The translations under genes and the position numbers were made by a program. From NCBI GenBank assembly GCA_016125585.1, contig WGLL01000005.1, positions 310,001 through 374,000 of the forward strand: a stretch of DNA of 64,000 bases, written 5' to 3'. The stretch comes from Caulobacter sp. GTDB taxonomy: Bacteria > Pseudomonadota > Alphaproteobacteria > Caulobacterales > Caulobacteraceae. Shown here one piece after another: positions 55,878 to 64,000 of this stretch (within the stretch, counting starts at the first letter, position 1; the number at the start of each line of letters is the position of its first letter). The notes below the pieces were generated by a model. That model did no database searches, was not told the DNA's origin, and saw only the letters and a list, made by a program, of their open reading frames with translations.

Positions 55878-57029
55878 TTACTTCTTCCCCCAAGCCTCGC
55901 CCTGCGCCTTCACCACGGCCACCAGATCCCCCATCGAATGGTTCATGTCGATCAGGTGCAGGCCCCAGTTGGGGTCGGGCTTGCCCATGATCATCACGTC
56001 GCCGATGATTTCGTCGGTGCGCGGGTCGGACGGGTCGGCGTTGGTCTTCACCGCCAGATAGCTGTAGTCGCCGTCGCGCACGCATTGCGTGGTCAGCAGG
56101 CCCGGCGTGGTCACGAACGGCGTCTCGACCGTCTTGCCCTCGACCCACGGCTTGGGCGCCGCCGCCGACTGCGCCGCGCCGCCGCTCCACAGATAGGGGG
56201 TCGGCGTTCCCTTGCCGCCGCCCAGCGCCGCCGGGTTCACACAGGCGGCATGCATCCCGGCCTCCGACACCTTGCCGAAGCGGCTGGTCTGCGGCGGCGG
56301 CGCGGTGTCGCGGAAGCTGACATAGGAGACCAGGCAACCGGTCTGCCCCAGCTTCGAACAGCTGGGGATGGTTCCGAACATGCCCTTCTCATCGACCGGA
56401 ACGTTGGAGCCGATCGGCATCACCCCGACGATCAGCTTCTGCACCGGCTTGCCGTCGATCTCGCGCTTGACCAGTTCCTGGATGACGCCAGAGCCCTGGG
56501 AGTGGCCGATCAGCACCACGCCGCGCCCGTGGTTCTCGTTCTTCAGATACCAGTCCCAGGCCGCCTTGACGTCGCCATAGGCCAGCTCGCGGTCCGCGCC
56601 CGGGTTCTGGCCGGTCATGTACTGGCGCAGGGCAGTCAGGGTCACCTGGCGATACAGCGGCGCGAAGGGGCGGCAGACGCTGGCGAACCGCGCGAACTGC
56701 ACCGCGATCACCGACTCTTCCTCGCGGTTGGCCACCATGTCGCTGTTGGGCGTCTTGTCGTTGGAGACAGTCGGATAGACGTAGAAGCAGTCGATCCCGG
56801 GATCGGCCGCCTTTGCGAACGGCTGCACCGTCAGGGTCCCGTCGGCGGCGACGATGGTGGCGGTCTGGTCGGCCGAACAGGCGTCGCCCGCGCGTCCCGG
56901 CAGGCACAGCCAGGTCTCGGGCTTGGAATAGTCGTTCGCCGTCGGAGCGGCGGGCGGGGTCTGGGCCATGGCGGCGCCCGAGGCGGCCAGCAGCATTGCC
57001 CCCATCAGGGTCGTGATCTGGATTTTCAT
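55878..57029 (-). CDS. DUF3089 family alpha/beta hydrolase, secreted
   Basis: The 383-residue protein has a signal peptide (MKIQITTLMGAMLLAASGAAMA) and the DUF3089 features: DYSKPETWLCLPGR, DCFYVYPTVSNDKTPNSDM, ARFASVCRPFAPLYRQVTLTAL, and the nucleophile elbow VVLIGHSQGSGVIQELV with Ser as nucleophile. The pattern ends with ADPSDPRTDEIIGDVMIMGKPDPNWGLHLIDMNHSMGDLVAVV holding the late His. Lipase or esterase activity is likely. Substrate unknown. Confidence 0.85.
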   Translation of the reverse strand: MKIQITTLMGAMLLAASGAAMAQTPPAAPTANDYSKPETWLCLPGRAGDACSADQTATIVAADGTLTVQPFAKAADPGIDCFYVYPTVSNDKTPNSDMVANREEESVIAVQFARFASVCRPFAPLYRQVTLTALRQYMTGQNPGADRELAYGDVKAAWDWYLKNENHGRGVVLIGHSQGSGVIQELVKREIDGKPVQKLIVGVMPIGSNVPVDEKGMFGTIPSCSKLGQTGCLVSYVSFRDTAPPPQTSRFGKVSEAGMHAACVNPAALGGGKGTPTPYLWSGGAAQSAAAPKPWVEGKTVETPFVTTPGLLTTQCVRDGDYSYLAVKTNADPSDPRTDEIIGDVMIMGKPDPNWGLHLIDMNHSMGDLVAVVKAQGEAWGKK

Positions 57030-57119
57030 GAAGCGCCTCCCACCGTGCCGATTTTTGTTGTGATCAGCATGACTGAAGGGGCGGGGGTGCGTCCAGCCCG
57101 CAACCCCGAGACGGCCTGG

Positions 57120-57770
57120 TCAGAATGCCGAGCCGGTCTTCTCCAGCCAGAACAGCACCCCGAACGTCGCCCCGCCCAGCGCCAGGCCGACCAGCAGCCG
57201 CCAGACCGGGGCCATCATCGGCGCCGCCGCGCCCTCGGCGATCAAGCCCCGGCCGGTGATCATCGGCCCGATCAGGTTCCGCTTCCGCACCGCATACCAG
57301 CCGATGGCCAGCAGGTGGAGCACGATCAGGCCCAGCAGGATGTTGAAGACGATCTCATGCGCCCCCGCCGCCGCCCGGCCGGCGTCGAAGCTGACGTACT
57401 TGGCCAGCGGCCCGGATTCAAAGCCGTCCTCATCGACCGAAAATAGCCCCAGGATCACCTGGCCCACCAGCGCCAGAAGCATGGCCGCCACGCTCAGACC
57501 CCCGAGCGGATTGTGCCCGGGCGCGCCCGGCGCCTCGCCCTTCAGATAGGCGAGAATGGCGCCCGGGCTCTTGATGAACCCGGAGAACCGGGCGGTCGAA
57601 CTGCCGGCGACGCCCCACCACAGGCGGAACACCAGCAAACCCGCGATGGTGAAGCCGCTGATCCGGTGCCAGTCGAGGTGATCGTGGTGCGACCACCAGG
57701 AAAACGCCACCAAGGCCGCCAGCAGCCAGTGAAACAGCCGCGTCGGCAGGTCCCAGATCATGGTCGGCAT
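57120..57770 (-). CDS. Cytochrome b561-type membrane protein
   Basis: The 216-residue protein has about four membrane spans with heme-ligand-type His residues: WDLPTRLFHWLLAALVAFSWWSHHDHLDWHRISGFTIAGLLVFRLWWGV, then a span with AAMLLALVGQVILGLF, and AHEIVFNILLGLIVLHLLAIGWYAVRKRNLIGPM. It resembles the Ni/Fe-hydrogenase-type b cytochrome (cytB561). It starts eight bases after the stop of the preceding cytochrome c gene. It likely passes electrons between quinone pool and the c-type cytochrome. Confidence 0.88.
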   Translation of the reverse strand: MPTMIWDLPTRLFHWLLAALVAFSWWSHHDHLDWHRISGFTIAGLLVFRLWWGVAGSSTARFSGFIKSPGAILAYLKGEAPGAPGHNPLGGLSVAAMLLALVGQVILGLFSVDEDGFESGPLAKYVSFDAGRAAAGAHEIVFNILLGLIVLHLLAIGWYAVRKRNLIGPMITGRGLIAEGAAAPMMAPVWRLLVGLALGGATFGVLFWLEKTGSAF

Positions 57771-57777
57771 GGACGGA

Positions 57778-58221
57778 TCAGTCGTCCTTGTACTTGTCGT
57801 GGCAGCTCTTGCAGGTTCCCCGCAGAGCCATGAACTCGGTCTTCACGGCGTCGGCGTCGCCGGACTGGGCGGCGGTGTTCAGCTTGGCGGCCTGGGTCGC
57901 CAGCGCCTGGGCCTTGGCGTTGAAGTCGGCCTTGTCGCTCCAGATCGCGGCCCTGGCGTCGGTCTTGACCCCCGCCTCCGGGCCGGTGCCGGCCGGGAAC
58001 CAGCCCGGAACCTGCGGCGCCAGGCTGTTGATGCGGGCGGCATAGGCTTTCAGCTTGGCCGGATCCTTGTCGCCGCTGAGGGTGTCGTAGATCCCCTTGG
58101 TCGCCCCGCCGATCCCCTTCATGCCGTCCTGCCGCGCCTTGATCTGCGAGGCGGCGTCCAGCGCCAGGGCGGAACCGGCGGTCAGGGCGAGGGCGAGGCC
58201 GGCGAGGGCAAGGCGTTTCAT
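57778..58221 (-). CDS. Cytochrome c' (class II c-type cytochrome)
   Basis: The 147-residue protein has a signal peptide (MKRLALAGLALALTAGSALA) and a four-helix-bundle pattern with a single C-terminal heme motif GTCKSCHDKYKDD (CxxCH), as in cytochrome c' or c556. The start is ATG 58221. It is followed by the cytochrome b561 gene eight bases later, in an electron-transfer pair. Confidence 0.9.
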   Translation of the reverse strand: MKRLALAGLALALTAGSALALDAASQIKARQDGMKGIGGATKGIYDTLSGDKDPAKLKAYAARINSLAPQVPGWFPAGTGPEAGVKTDARAAIWSDKADFNAKAQALATQAAKLNTAAQSGDADAVKTEFMALRGTCKSCHDKYKDD

Positions 58222-58367
58222 GCGGGGACTCCAGTCGGGGGATGACGCCATTAAGCCGACCGCATCCCGCGACGGCAAGCCGTTATCGTCCCGGCCCGGC
58301 AAACGCTTGACCCGGCCCCTGGGGGCGCTCTCATGACAGGGCCTGTCTGCCAACAGCGAGGTGAATC

Positions 58368-59387
58368 ATGTCTCCGGTCCAGCGATATCTCAGCCCCTCC
58401 GAGGCCGCCTCCCGCCTCGGGGTCTCGGCCAAGGCCCTGCGGCTCTACGAACAGCGCGGCTTGATCACCCCGCTCCGCACCGAGGCCGGGTGGCGAGTCT
58501 ACGGGCCGGACCAGATGGCCCTGGCGGCGGAGATCGTCGCCCTTCGGAGCCTGGGCCTCAGCCTGGCCCAGACCGGCCAGGTGCTGCGCGGCGACCCGGC
58601 GGACCTTGAGCCCGTTCTGGCCGCGCATCAGGGCCGGTTGCAGGGCCAGCTTCGGGACCTCGGCCAGGCCGTCGAGCGGGTGCGCGCCCTGCGCGAGCGC
58701 CTGTCCCGGGGAGAGGCGCCGGCGCCTGCTGATCTGGCCGGGCTCGCGGCGCCGCTGGGCTCTGTCAGCGTGGAATTCGACCTGCCCTGGCCCTGGGGCG
58801 GCGAGCGGTTCGAGTATGCCCGTCTCGCCCCCCTGACCTGGCTGACCGGCCCGCTGGGCAGCGGCAAGACCCGTCTGGCCATGGCGATCGCCGAGGCGCT
58901 GCCCGGCGCCGTCTTCCTGGGGCTGGACCGCGGTCTCGCCGATCTCGATCTGGCCGCCGACCCGGCCCTCGGCGCCCGCGTCGACCACGCCCTCGCCTGG
59001 CTGACGGGAGAGGGGGCGGTTGCATCTGACGCCCTGACCACCCTGGTGGGCCATCTGGAAGCCGAGGGCCCAAAGGCGCTGGTCATCGATCTGATCGAAC
59101 AGGGGCTCGACACGGCCAGCCAGGAGGCCCTTGCGGCCTGGCTGAGGCGCCGGGCGCGCGCCGACCGGCCGGTCGTCGCCATGACCCGGTCTTCGGCGAT
59201 GCTGGACCTGACCGCCATCGGCCCCGATGAGGTCATGCTCCTCTGTCCGGCCAACCACAGTCCGCCGATCAGGGTGGCGCCCTGGCCGGGGTCGCCGGGG
59301 TACGAGGGGCTGGAGAGTTGCCTGGCCTCGCCACGGGTCAGGGCCCGCACCGAAGGCGTCGTGGCCTGGCGCCGGGACGTGGCCTGA
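58368..59387 (+). CDS. MerR-type regulator fused to a P-loop ATPase domain
   Basis: The 339-residue protein has an N-terminal MerR HTH (about 7-75: YLSPSEAASRLGVSAKALRLYEQRGLITPLRTEAGWRVYGPDQ), a coiled-coil linker (about 85-115, LQGQLRDLGQAVERVRALRERL) and an ATPase-like domain with Walker A GPLGSGKT (161-168) and a Walker B-like ALVIDLIEQGLD at about 242-253. MerR proteins normally end with a small effector domain; a nucleotide-binding domain is unusual. Sensor ligand unknown. ATP-controlled DNA binding is a guess. Confidence 0.85.
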   Translation: MSPVQRYLSPSEAASRLGVSAKALRLYEQRGLITPLRTEAGWRVYGPDQMALAAEIVALRSLGLSLAQTGQVLRGDPADLEPVLAAHQGRLQGQLRDLGQAVERVRALRERLSRGEAPAPADLAGLAAPLGSVSVEFDLPWPWGGERFEYARLAPLTWLTGPLGSGKTRLAMAIAEALPGAVFLGLDRGLADLDLAADPALGARVDHALAWLTGEGAVASDALTTLVGHLEAEGPKALVIDLIEQGLDTASQEALAAWLRRRARADRPVVAMTRSSAMLDLTAIGPDEVMLLCPANHSPPIRVAPWPGSPGYEGLESCLASPRVRARTEGVVAWRRDVA

Positions 59388-59398
59388 CCACCCGCCCG

Positions 59399-59932
59399 TC
59401 ACGCTTCTCGCAGCGACGTCTCCATGAACACCAGCTCCGGCATCAGGTGCTCGGGATAGGCGTGATAGGGCGCAATCTCCGCAAAACCCATCGACCGATA
59501 CATGGCGATGGCCTCGATCAGCCGGCGGGCGGTGTCCAGCTGCATGGTCCGGAAACCGGCGTCGCGGGCCGTAGCGATCAGGGCCTGCGACAGTCGCCGG
59601 CCAAGGCCCAGGCCCCGCGCGGCGTCGGTGACATAGAGCCGCTTCAGTTCGCAGACGCCATCCGAGGTCCGCCGCCAGGCGCCGCTGGCGACCACCTGTC
59701 CGCCCCTGAGGGCAATCAGGGTCAGGCCGTTGGGAGGACCGTACTTTTCGCTCAGGACCGCCAGTTCGGCGTCCAGTGACTGGTGCCCGAAGGCCTCCTC
59801 GACGAACCAGCCCATGTCGGCATAGCGCGCCCGGCACCAGTCGACATATTGCCGGCAGACCCGGCCGAACGCGTCGTAGTCGGCCTGGCTCGCGGCCGGC
59901 CGGATCAGAACCTCGCTGGTGTCGCCGTCCAT
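59399..59932 (-). CDS. GNAT-family N-acetyltransferase
   Basis: The 177-residue protein shows the GNAT pattern: VLIRPAASQADYDAFGRVCRQYV, GLTLIALRGGQVVASGAWRR, ELKRLYVTDAARGLGLGRRLSQALIATARDAGFRTMQLDT with the acetyl-CoA-binding R/QGLGLGRRL loop, and SMGFAEIAPYHAYPEH. Acceptor unknown. Transcribed towards the MerR-like gene and convergent with it. Confidence 0.88.
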   Translation of the reverse strand: MDGDTSEVLIRPAASQADYDAFGRVCRQYVDWCRARYADMGWFVEEAFGHQSLDAELAVLSEKYGPPNGLTLIALRGGQVVASGAWRRTSDGVCELKRLYVTDAARGLGLGRRLSQALIATARDAGFRTMQLDTARRLIEAIAMYRSMGFAEIAPYHAYPEHLMPELVFMETSLREA

Positions 59933-59960
59933 GCCGTCCCCCGTCGCGGCGAGCCGCCGG

Positions 59961-62900
59961 CTATTCCGCCGCGACCAGCGCCTCGGCCTGCATCAGATCG
60001 ACGCTGACCAGTTGGGAAATGCCGCGCTCGGGCATGGTCACCCCGAACAGGCGGTCCATCCGGCTCATGGTCACCGCATTGTGGGTGATGGCGATGAAGC
60101 GGGTCTGGGTGCGGTTGCGCATCTCGTTGAGCATGTTGCAGTAGCGGTCGACATTGGCGTCATCCAGCGGAGCGTCGACCTCGTCGAGCACGCAGATCGG
60201 CGCCGGATTGGCCAGGAAGACGCCGAAGATCAGGGCGCTGGCGGTCAGGGCCTGCTCGCCGCCGCTCATCAGGCTCATGGTCGACAGCCGCTTGCCGGGC
60301 GGGCAGGCGTAGATCTCGAGGCCGGCCTCCAGCGGATCGTCGCTCTCGATCAGGCGCAGTTCAGCCTCGCCGCCGCCGAACAGGGCCTGGAACAGGGTCT
60401 GGAAGTGGCCATTGATCACCTCGAAGGCCGCCAGCAGCCGGGTGCGGCCCTCGGCGTTCAGCTCCTCGATCCCGGCCCGCAGCTTGGCGATGGCGCCGGT
60501 CAGGTCGGCCCGCTCGGTCTTCATGGCCTGAACCCGGGCGGTCTGTTCGACCGCCTCTTCCTCGGCCCGCAGATTGACTGCCCCGATGGCCTCCCGCTCG
60601 CGCTCCAGCGAAAACAGATGCGCCTCGATGCCCTCCGCGTCCTTGGGCACGGCGACGGCTTCCTCGGCGATGCGGCGACCCAGTTCCTCGGGCTCCATCT
60701 TGGCCGCCTCGCGGATGTTTCCGGCGATCTCGCCGAACCGCTCCCGCGCCGCGTCCAGCCGCGCCGTCAGGGTGGCCCGGGCTTCGCGGGCGTCGGCGGC
60801 GGCGGCCTCGGCGGCGCGCAGCGCCCGGTCGCTGGCCGCGCGGGTCGTCTCGGCCTGGGCCAGGGCGTCGCTCGACTTGGCGCGGCGGGCCTCGGCGATG
60901 GAAAACTCGTCCATCAGATTGGCGCGGCGGGCCTCGATCTGGTGCGGCGCGTCGCGGGCCTCGGCGATGGCCGCGTGAGCCCTGGCGCGGTCCTGCTCCA
61001 GGGCCTCGATACGTTTGGCGGCGGCGGCGGAACGGCGGGTCCAGTCGTCGCGGTCGCGGGTCAGATCCTCCAGCCGCCGAGCCCGGCCATCGCGCTCGCG
61101 GCGTTCGGCGTCCATCGTCGACCGCGCCACGGCGGCGGCTTCCCGGGCGGCCACCGCCCCGCGGCGGGCCTCGTCCAGCATCGGCGACAGGCTGTCGCCC
61201 TCCTCGCCGCCCTCGACTCCGGCCTCGGCGATCTCGAACCCCGCCTGGGCTTCGACCCGCTCGGCCTCGAACCGGGCGATGGTCTCGTCCAGCGACTGGG
61301 CGCGGGCGTCGCGGCGGGCGGCCTCCCGGTCCAGACGCTCGACGGTGTCGCGCGCCGCGGCCAGGGCGCGCTCGATCTCGCGCGGCGCGGCCCGCACCGA
61401 GGCCAGATGCGCCTCGGCGGCCTTGAAGGCGGCCTGACCCTCGCGGGCCTGGGCGACCGCGGCTTCGGCCATCGGGCTCAGCCGTTCGATCTCTGCCTCG
61501 GCTTCCGCCAGGCGGGTGCGTTGCTCCAGCCGGATCGCGGCCGCGCGCGGCGCTTCGGCCCGGGCGACAAATCCGTCCCAGCGCCACAGGTCGCCCTCGC
61601 GCGACACCAGCCGGCAACCCGGCTCCAGCATCGCCTGCAGCTTCGGCCCGTCGGCCCGCTCCACCAGGGCGGTGAAGGCCAGGCGCGCGGCCAGCTGGTC
61701 GGGCGCCTTGACCAGCGGGGCCAGCGGCTCGGCGCCGGCCGGCCATGCCGGCTCGGCCATCACCCGCCCGGCCCAGTGGGCCACCGCCCGGGCGTCGAGC
61801 GCCGCTTCAAGGTCATCGCCAAGCGCCGCGGCCAGGGCCGCCTCATAACCGCGTTGCGGCTTCACCGCATCCAGCGCCGGCGGGTAGGGGTTCTTGGCCG
61901 ACGGGGCTGACAGCTGCGCCAGGCCCCGGGCCTCGGTCTTCAACCGTCCCAGCTGGTCTTCCAGCTTGCGCATCTCGTCGCGCGCCGCCTGTTCGGCCCG
62001 GGCGGCGTCGCCCCGGGCGGTTTCGGCCGCGTCGACGGCGGCGCGGGCGGCGGCCAGGTCGGCCTCGGCGGCGGTCATCCTTGCGCGCGCGGCTTCGGCT
62101 TCGGGATCGTTGGCGGGGCCGATCGCGGCCCGTTCGGACTTGGCCTGGTCCAGCGCCCGCACCGTGCGGTTCAGGCGCGAGCGGGCGTCTTCCAGCCGCG
62201 CCTCGGCGGCCCGGCGGCGGGCCTCATCGGCGGCGACGCTGGCGGCCAGCCGTTCGACCTCGCCGTCGGCCCTGGCCCGCGCCTCCTCGGCGGCCTTCGC
62301 GGCGGCCTCGAGTTCCGGCATCCGCGACGGGGCGGCGGCGATCTGGGCCTCGACCTGCGCGATGTCCTCGGCCAGCCGCTCCAGGGCCGAGGCGGCGTCC
62401 TCGACGATATGCGCCTCGCGGGCGGCGTCGGCGTCGATACGGGCGATCTCGGCGGTCAGCCGCGCGACCTCGGACTCCGCCGCTTCGGCCTCGCGCTCGA
62501 TGCGATCCTTCTCGATGGCCAGACGGTTGAGGATGGCGGCGCTGACCGTCTCCTCCTCGCGCAGCGGCCTGATCGCCTCCTCGGCGGCGATCGCGGCGGT
62601 GTTGGCGGCCGCCGCCTCTCGCGCCGTGGTCTCGACCAGCGCCCCGGCGGTCTGGGCCTCGGCCTCGACCCGCTGCAGGGTGTCGCGCGCCTCGCTCCAG
62701 CGGCTGAACAGCACCGCGCTCTGCAGCGCCCGGATCTCCGCCGACAGCCGCTTGTACTTCTCCGCCGCCCGCGCCTCGCGCTTCAGCCGCCCGAGGTTGG
62801 AGTCCAGCTCCCGGATGATGTCCTCAAGCCGGTTGAGGTTGGTCTCCGCCGCCTTCAACCGCAGCTCCGCCTCATGCCGCCGGGTGTGCAGCCCCGAAAC

Positions 62901-63407
62901 GCCGCCGGCCTCTTCCAGGATGCGGCGGCGGTTCTGCGGCTTGGCGGCGATCAGTTCGCTGATCTGGCCCTGACGCACCAAGGCCGGGCTGTTGGCCCCG
63001 GTCGAGGCGTCGGCGAACAATAGCTGCACGTCCCGCGCCCGCACCTCGCGGCCGTTGATGCGGTAGGTCGAGCCCTCGCCCCGGTCGATGCGGCGCACCA
63101 CCTCGATGACCGGGTGCTGGTTGAACTGGTCAGGCGCGGTCAGGTCGCTGTTGTCGATGGTCAGCGAGACCTCGGCGTGGCTTCGCTGGGGCCGCAGGCC
63201 GGCCCCGTTGAAGATCACGTCGTCCATGCCGCCGGCCCGCATGGCCTTGGCGGAATTGGCGCCCATCACCCAGCGCAGGGCTTCCAGAAGGTTCGACTTG
63301 CCGCAGCCGTTCGGCCCGACGACGCCCGTGAGTCCGGGCTCGATCCGAAACTCGGTCGGCTCGACGAAGGACTTGAAGCCCGCCAGACGAAGCTTCTGGA
63401 ACTGCAC
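59961..63407 (-). CDS. smc: Chromosome segregation protein SMC
   Basis: The 1148-residue ATPase has N-terminal Walker A GPNGCGKS (31-38), long coiled coils broken by a hinge at about residues 500-600 ([32 protein letters not shown] and following), and C-terminal signature [11 protein letters not shown] and Walker [20 protein letters not shown]. It organises and compacts the chromosome with ScpAB. Length and layout are normal. Confidence 0.96.
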   Translation of the reverse strand: MQFQKLRLAGFKSFVEPTEFRIEPGLTGVVGPNGCGKSNLLEALRWVMGANSAKAMRAGGMDDVIFNGAGLRPQRSHAEVSLTIDNSDLTAPDQFNQHPVIEVVRRIDRGEGSTYRINGREVRARDVQLLFADASTGANSPALVRQGQISELIAAKPQNRRRILEEAGGVSGLHTRRHEAELRLKAAETNLNRLEDIIRELDSNLGRLKREARAAEKYKRLSAEIRALQSAVLFSRWSEARDTLQRVEAEAQTAGALVETTAREAAAANTAAIAAEEAIRPLREEETVSAAILNRLAIEKDRIEREAEAAESEVARLTAEIARIDADAAREAHIVEDAASALERLAEDIAQVEAQIAAAPSRMPELEAAAKAAEEARARADGEVERLAASVAADEARRRAAEARLEDARSRLNRTVRALDQAKSERAAIGPANDPEAEAARARMTAAEADLAAARAAVDAAETARGDAARAEQAARDEMRKLEDQLGRLKTEARGLAQLSAPSAKNPYPPALDAVKPQRGYEAALAAALGDDLEAALDARAVAHWAGRVMAEPAWPAGAEPLAPLVKAPDQLAARLAFTALVERADGPKLQAMLEPGCRLVSREGDLWRWDGFVARAEAPRAAAIRLEQRTRLAEAEAEIERLSPMAEAAVAQAREGQAAFKAAEAHLASVRAAPREIERALAAARDTVERLDREAARRDARAQSLDETIARFEAERVEAQAGFEIAEAGVEGGEEGDSLSPMLDEARRGAVAAREAAAVARSTMDAERRERDGRARRLEDLTRDRDDWTRRSAAAAKRIEALEQDRARAHAAIAEARDAPHQIEARRANLMDEFSIAEARRAKSSDALAQAETTRAASDRALRAAEAAAADAREARATLTARLDAARERFGEIAGNIREAAKMEPEELGRRIAEEAVAVPKDAEGIEAHLFSLEREREAIGAVNLRAEEEAVEQTARVQAMKTERADLTGAIAKLRAGIEELNAEGRTRLLAAFEVINGHFQTLFQALFGGGEAELRLIESDDPLEAGLEIYACPPGKRLSTMSLMSGGEQALTASALIFGVFLANPAPICVLDEVDAPLDDANVDRYCNMLNEMRNRTQTRFIAITHNAVTMSRMDRLFGVTMPERGISQLVSVDLMQAEALVAAE

Positions 63408-63427
63408 GGTGTTGTCCGCGACCCCGC

Positions 63428-64000
63428 TTACTTGGCCTGTTCGGCGTAGATCTTGTCGAATTCGGCCAGGGGCATTTCGCTCTCGACCGTCTTGTTGTCG
63501 CCGATGAAGAAGGTCGGCGTCGCCTTGACCTCCTTGGCCCGGCCGCTGGTCATCCGGTCAGCCTGGGCGACGATGGCCTTCTCGTCGGTCAGGCAGGCGG
63601 TGACCTGTTCCTCGGACATCCCGCCGGAACGTCCGACGCGCATGATCACTTCACGGGTGCTGCCCTGCAGGGCCTCGACCTGGCTGTGGAACAGGGCGTC
63701 CATCACGGTCAGGTACTTGTCCTTGCCCATGCAGCGGCCCAGCAGGTCGCCGGCCGAGGTGTAGGTGTCCTGCGGACCCAGCTGGAACGGGCGGAAGGTG
63801 TAGTAGACCTTGCCGGTGTCGATGTACTTTTTCTTGAAATCGGGGAAGACGTCGCGGTTCCAGTTGGCGCAGTGGACGCAGCTGAGCGAGCCGTATTCGA
63901 CCACCTTGACCTTGGCGTTGGGGTCGCCCAGCGACATGTCGCCGTCGACGGCGCCGCCGCTGCTCTTGGTGTTGCATGCGGCCAGCGCGAGGGTGGCGAT
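63428..64000 (-). CDS. DsbA-like thioredoxin-domain lipoprotein, 5' end missing
   Basis: The gene runs off the window, so the N terminus is cut. In frame before [10 protein letters not shown] lies [21 protein letters not shown], a lipoprotein-type LAAC box, so the whole protein is a lipoprotein. The thioredoxin-like domain has [30 protein letters not shown] with the CVHC active site, and a cis-Pro region [18 protein letters not shown]. It would oxidise or isomerise periplasmic disulfides. It is 20 bases downstream-adjacent to smc, in the same direction. Confidence 0.9.
   Translation of the reverse strand: MATLALAACNTKSSGGAVDGDMSLGDPNAKVKVVEYGSLSCVHCANWNRDVFPDFKKKYIDTGKVYYTFRPFQLGPQDTYTSAGDLLGRCMGKDKYLTVMDALFHSQVEALQGSTREVIMRVGRSGGMSEEQVTACLTDEKAIVAQADRMTSGRAKEVKATPTFFIGDNKTVESEMPLAEFDKIYAEQAK

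Noticed and set aside
1..64000. CRISPR array, insertion sequences or a second prophage
   Set aside because: No regular spaced direct repeats with unique spacers, and no transposase-like protein were seen; the iterons at 17752-17840 are palindromic with 3-bp spacers and are not CRISPR.

Overview
The window is high-GC alphaproteobacterial chromosome, most likely Caulobacteraceae (Caulobacter, Phenylobacterium or a relative). The taxon is inferred from base composition, the host gene set (a helicase - S4 - FdxA-type ferredoxin - CarD run beside an RpoH-like sigma factor, CobT, SMC) and a phage-borne homologue of GapR, a nucleoid protein best known from Caulobacter. It holds one complete-looking siphovirus-type prophage of about 41.4 kb (286-41713) between host sequences.

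Boundaries: a 46-bp direct repeat of the 3' end of tRNA-Arg(CCU) lies at 286-331 and 41668-41713. The intact tRNA is at the right end on the minus strand, and the left copy is only the displaced 3' end. The tyrosine integrase sits beside the left site and its stop codon is inside the 46-bp core. A 15-bp repeat near each end (397-411 and 41548-41562) looks like an integrase arm site.

Prophage layout: (i) a leftward early operon, 6333 to 325, with hypothetical proteins, three translationally coupled mini membrane proteins, a ParB-like protein, a GapR-like protein, an excisionase-like HTH protein and the integrase; (ii) an immunity region, 6334-8435, where two inverted copies of one operator (OL-like 6411-6447, OR-like 8092-8130) bracket an S24/CI-like repressor and a membrane protein placed like lambda rex; (iii) a rightward early operon, 8133-19011, with a Cro-like protein, a C5 cytosine methyltransferase, a helicase-methyltransferase fusion, a nuclease, a SNF2-type helicase and a lambda-O-like initiator whose gene contains four 20-bp palindromic iterons at exact 23-bp period; (iv) late genes, 19149-41024: HNH, terminases, portal, S49 protease, HK97 capsid, connectors, tail genes in an order resembling gene transfer agents, a tail fibre with an SGNH esterase domain, and a GH19 endolysin with spanin-like genes, closed by a strong terminator at 41082-41107; (v) two small minus-strand genes at the right end. 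A 15-bp palindrome CCGAAC-N3-GTTCGG occurs eight times across the prophage and was not seen in the host flank; it is the strongest unexplained signal here.

Host part (41746-64000): response regulator, SNase-like lipoprotein, RpoH-like sigma factor, CarD, ferredoxin, S4 protein, SUV3-like helicase, amidohydrolase, DUF3617 protein, ribosomal protein L28, FMN-dependent alpha-hydroxyacid dehydrogenase, an esterase-like lipoprotein, CobT, a small flagellar-rod-like protein, an intergenic hairpin repeat, a DUF3089 hydrolase, cytochrome b561 and c genes, a MerR-ATPase fusion, a GNAT acetyltransferase, SMC, and the start-truncated end of a DsbA-like lipoprotein. The first 261 bases are the end of a host sugar phosphate isomerase gene.
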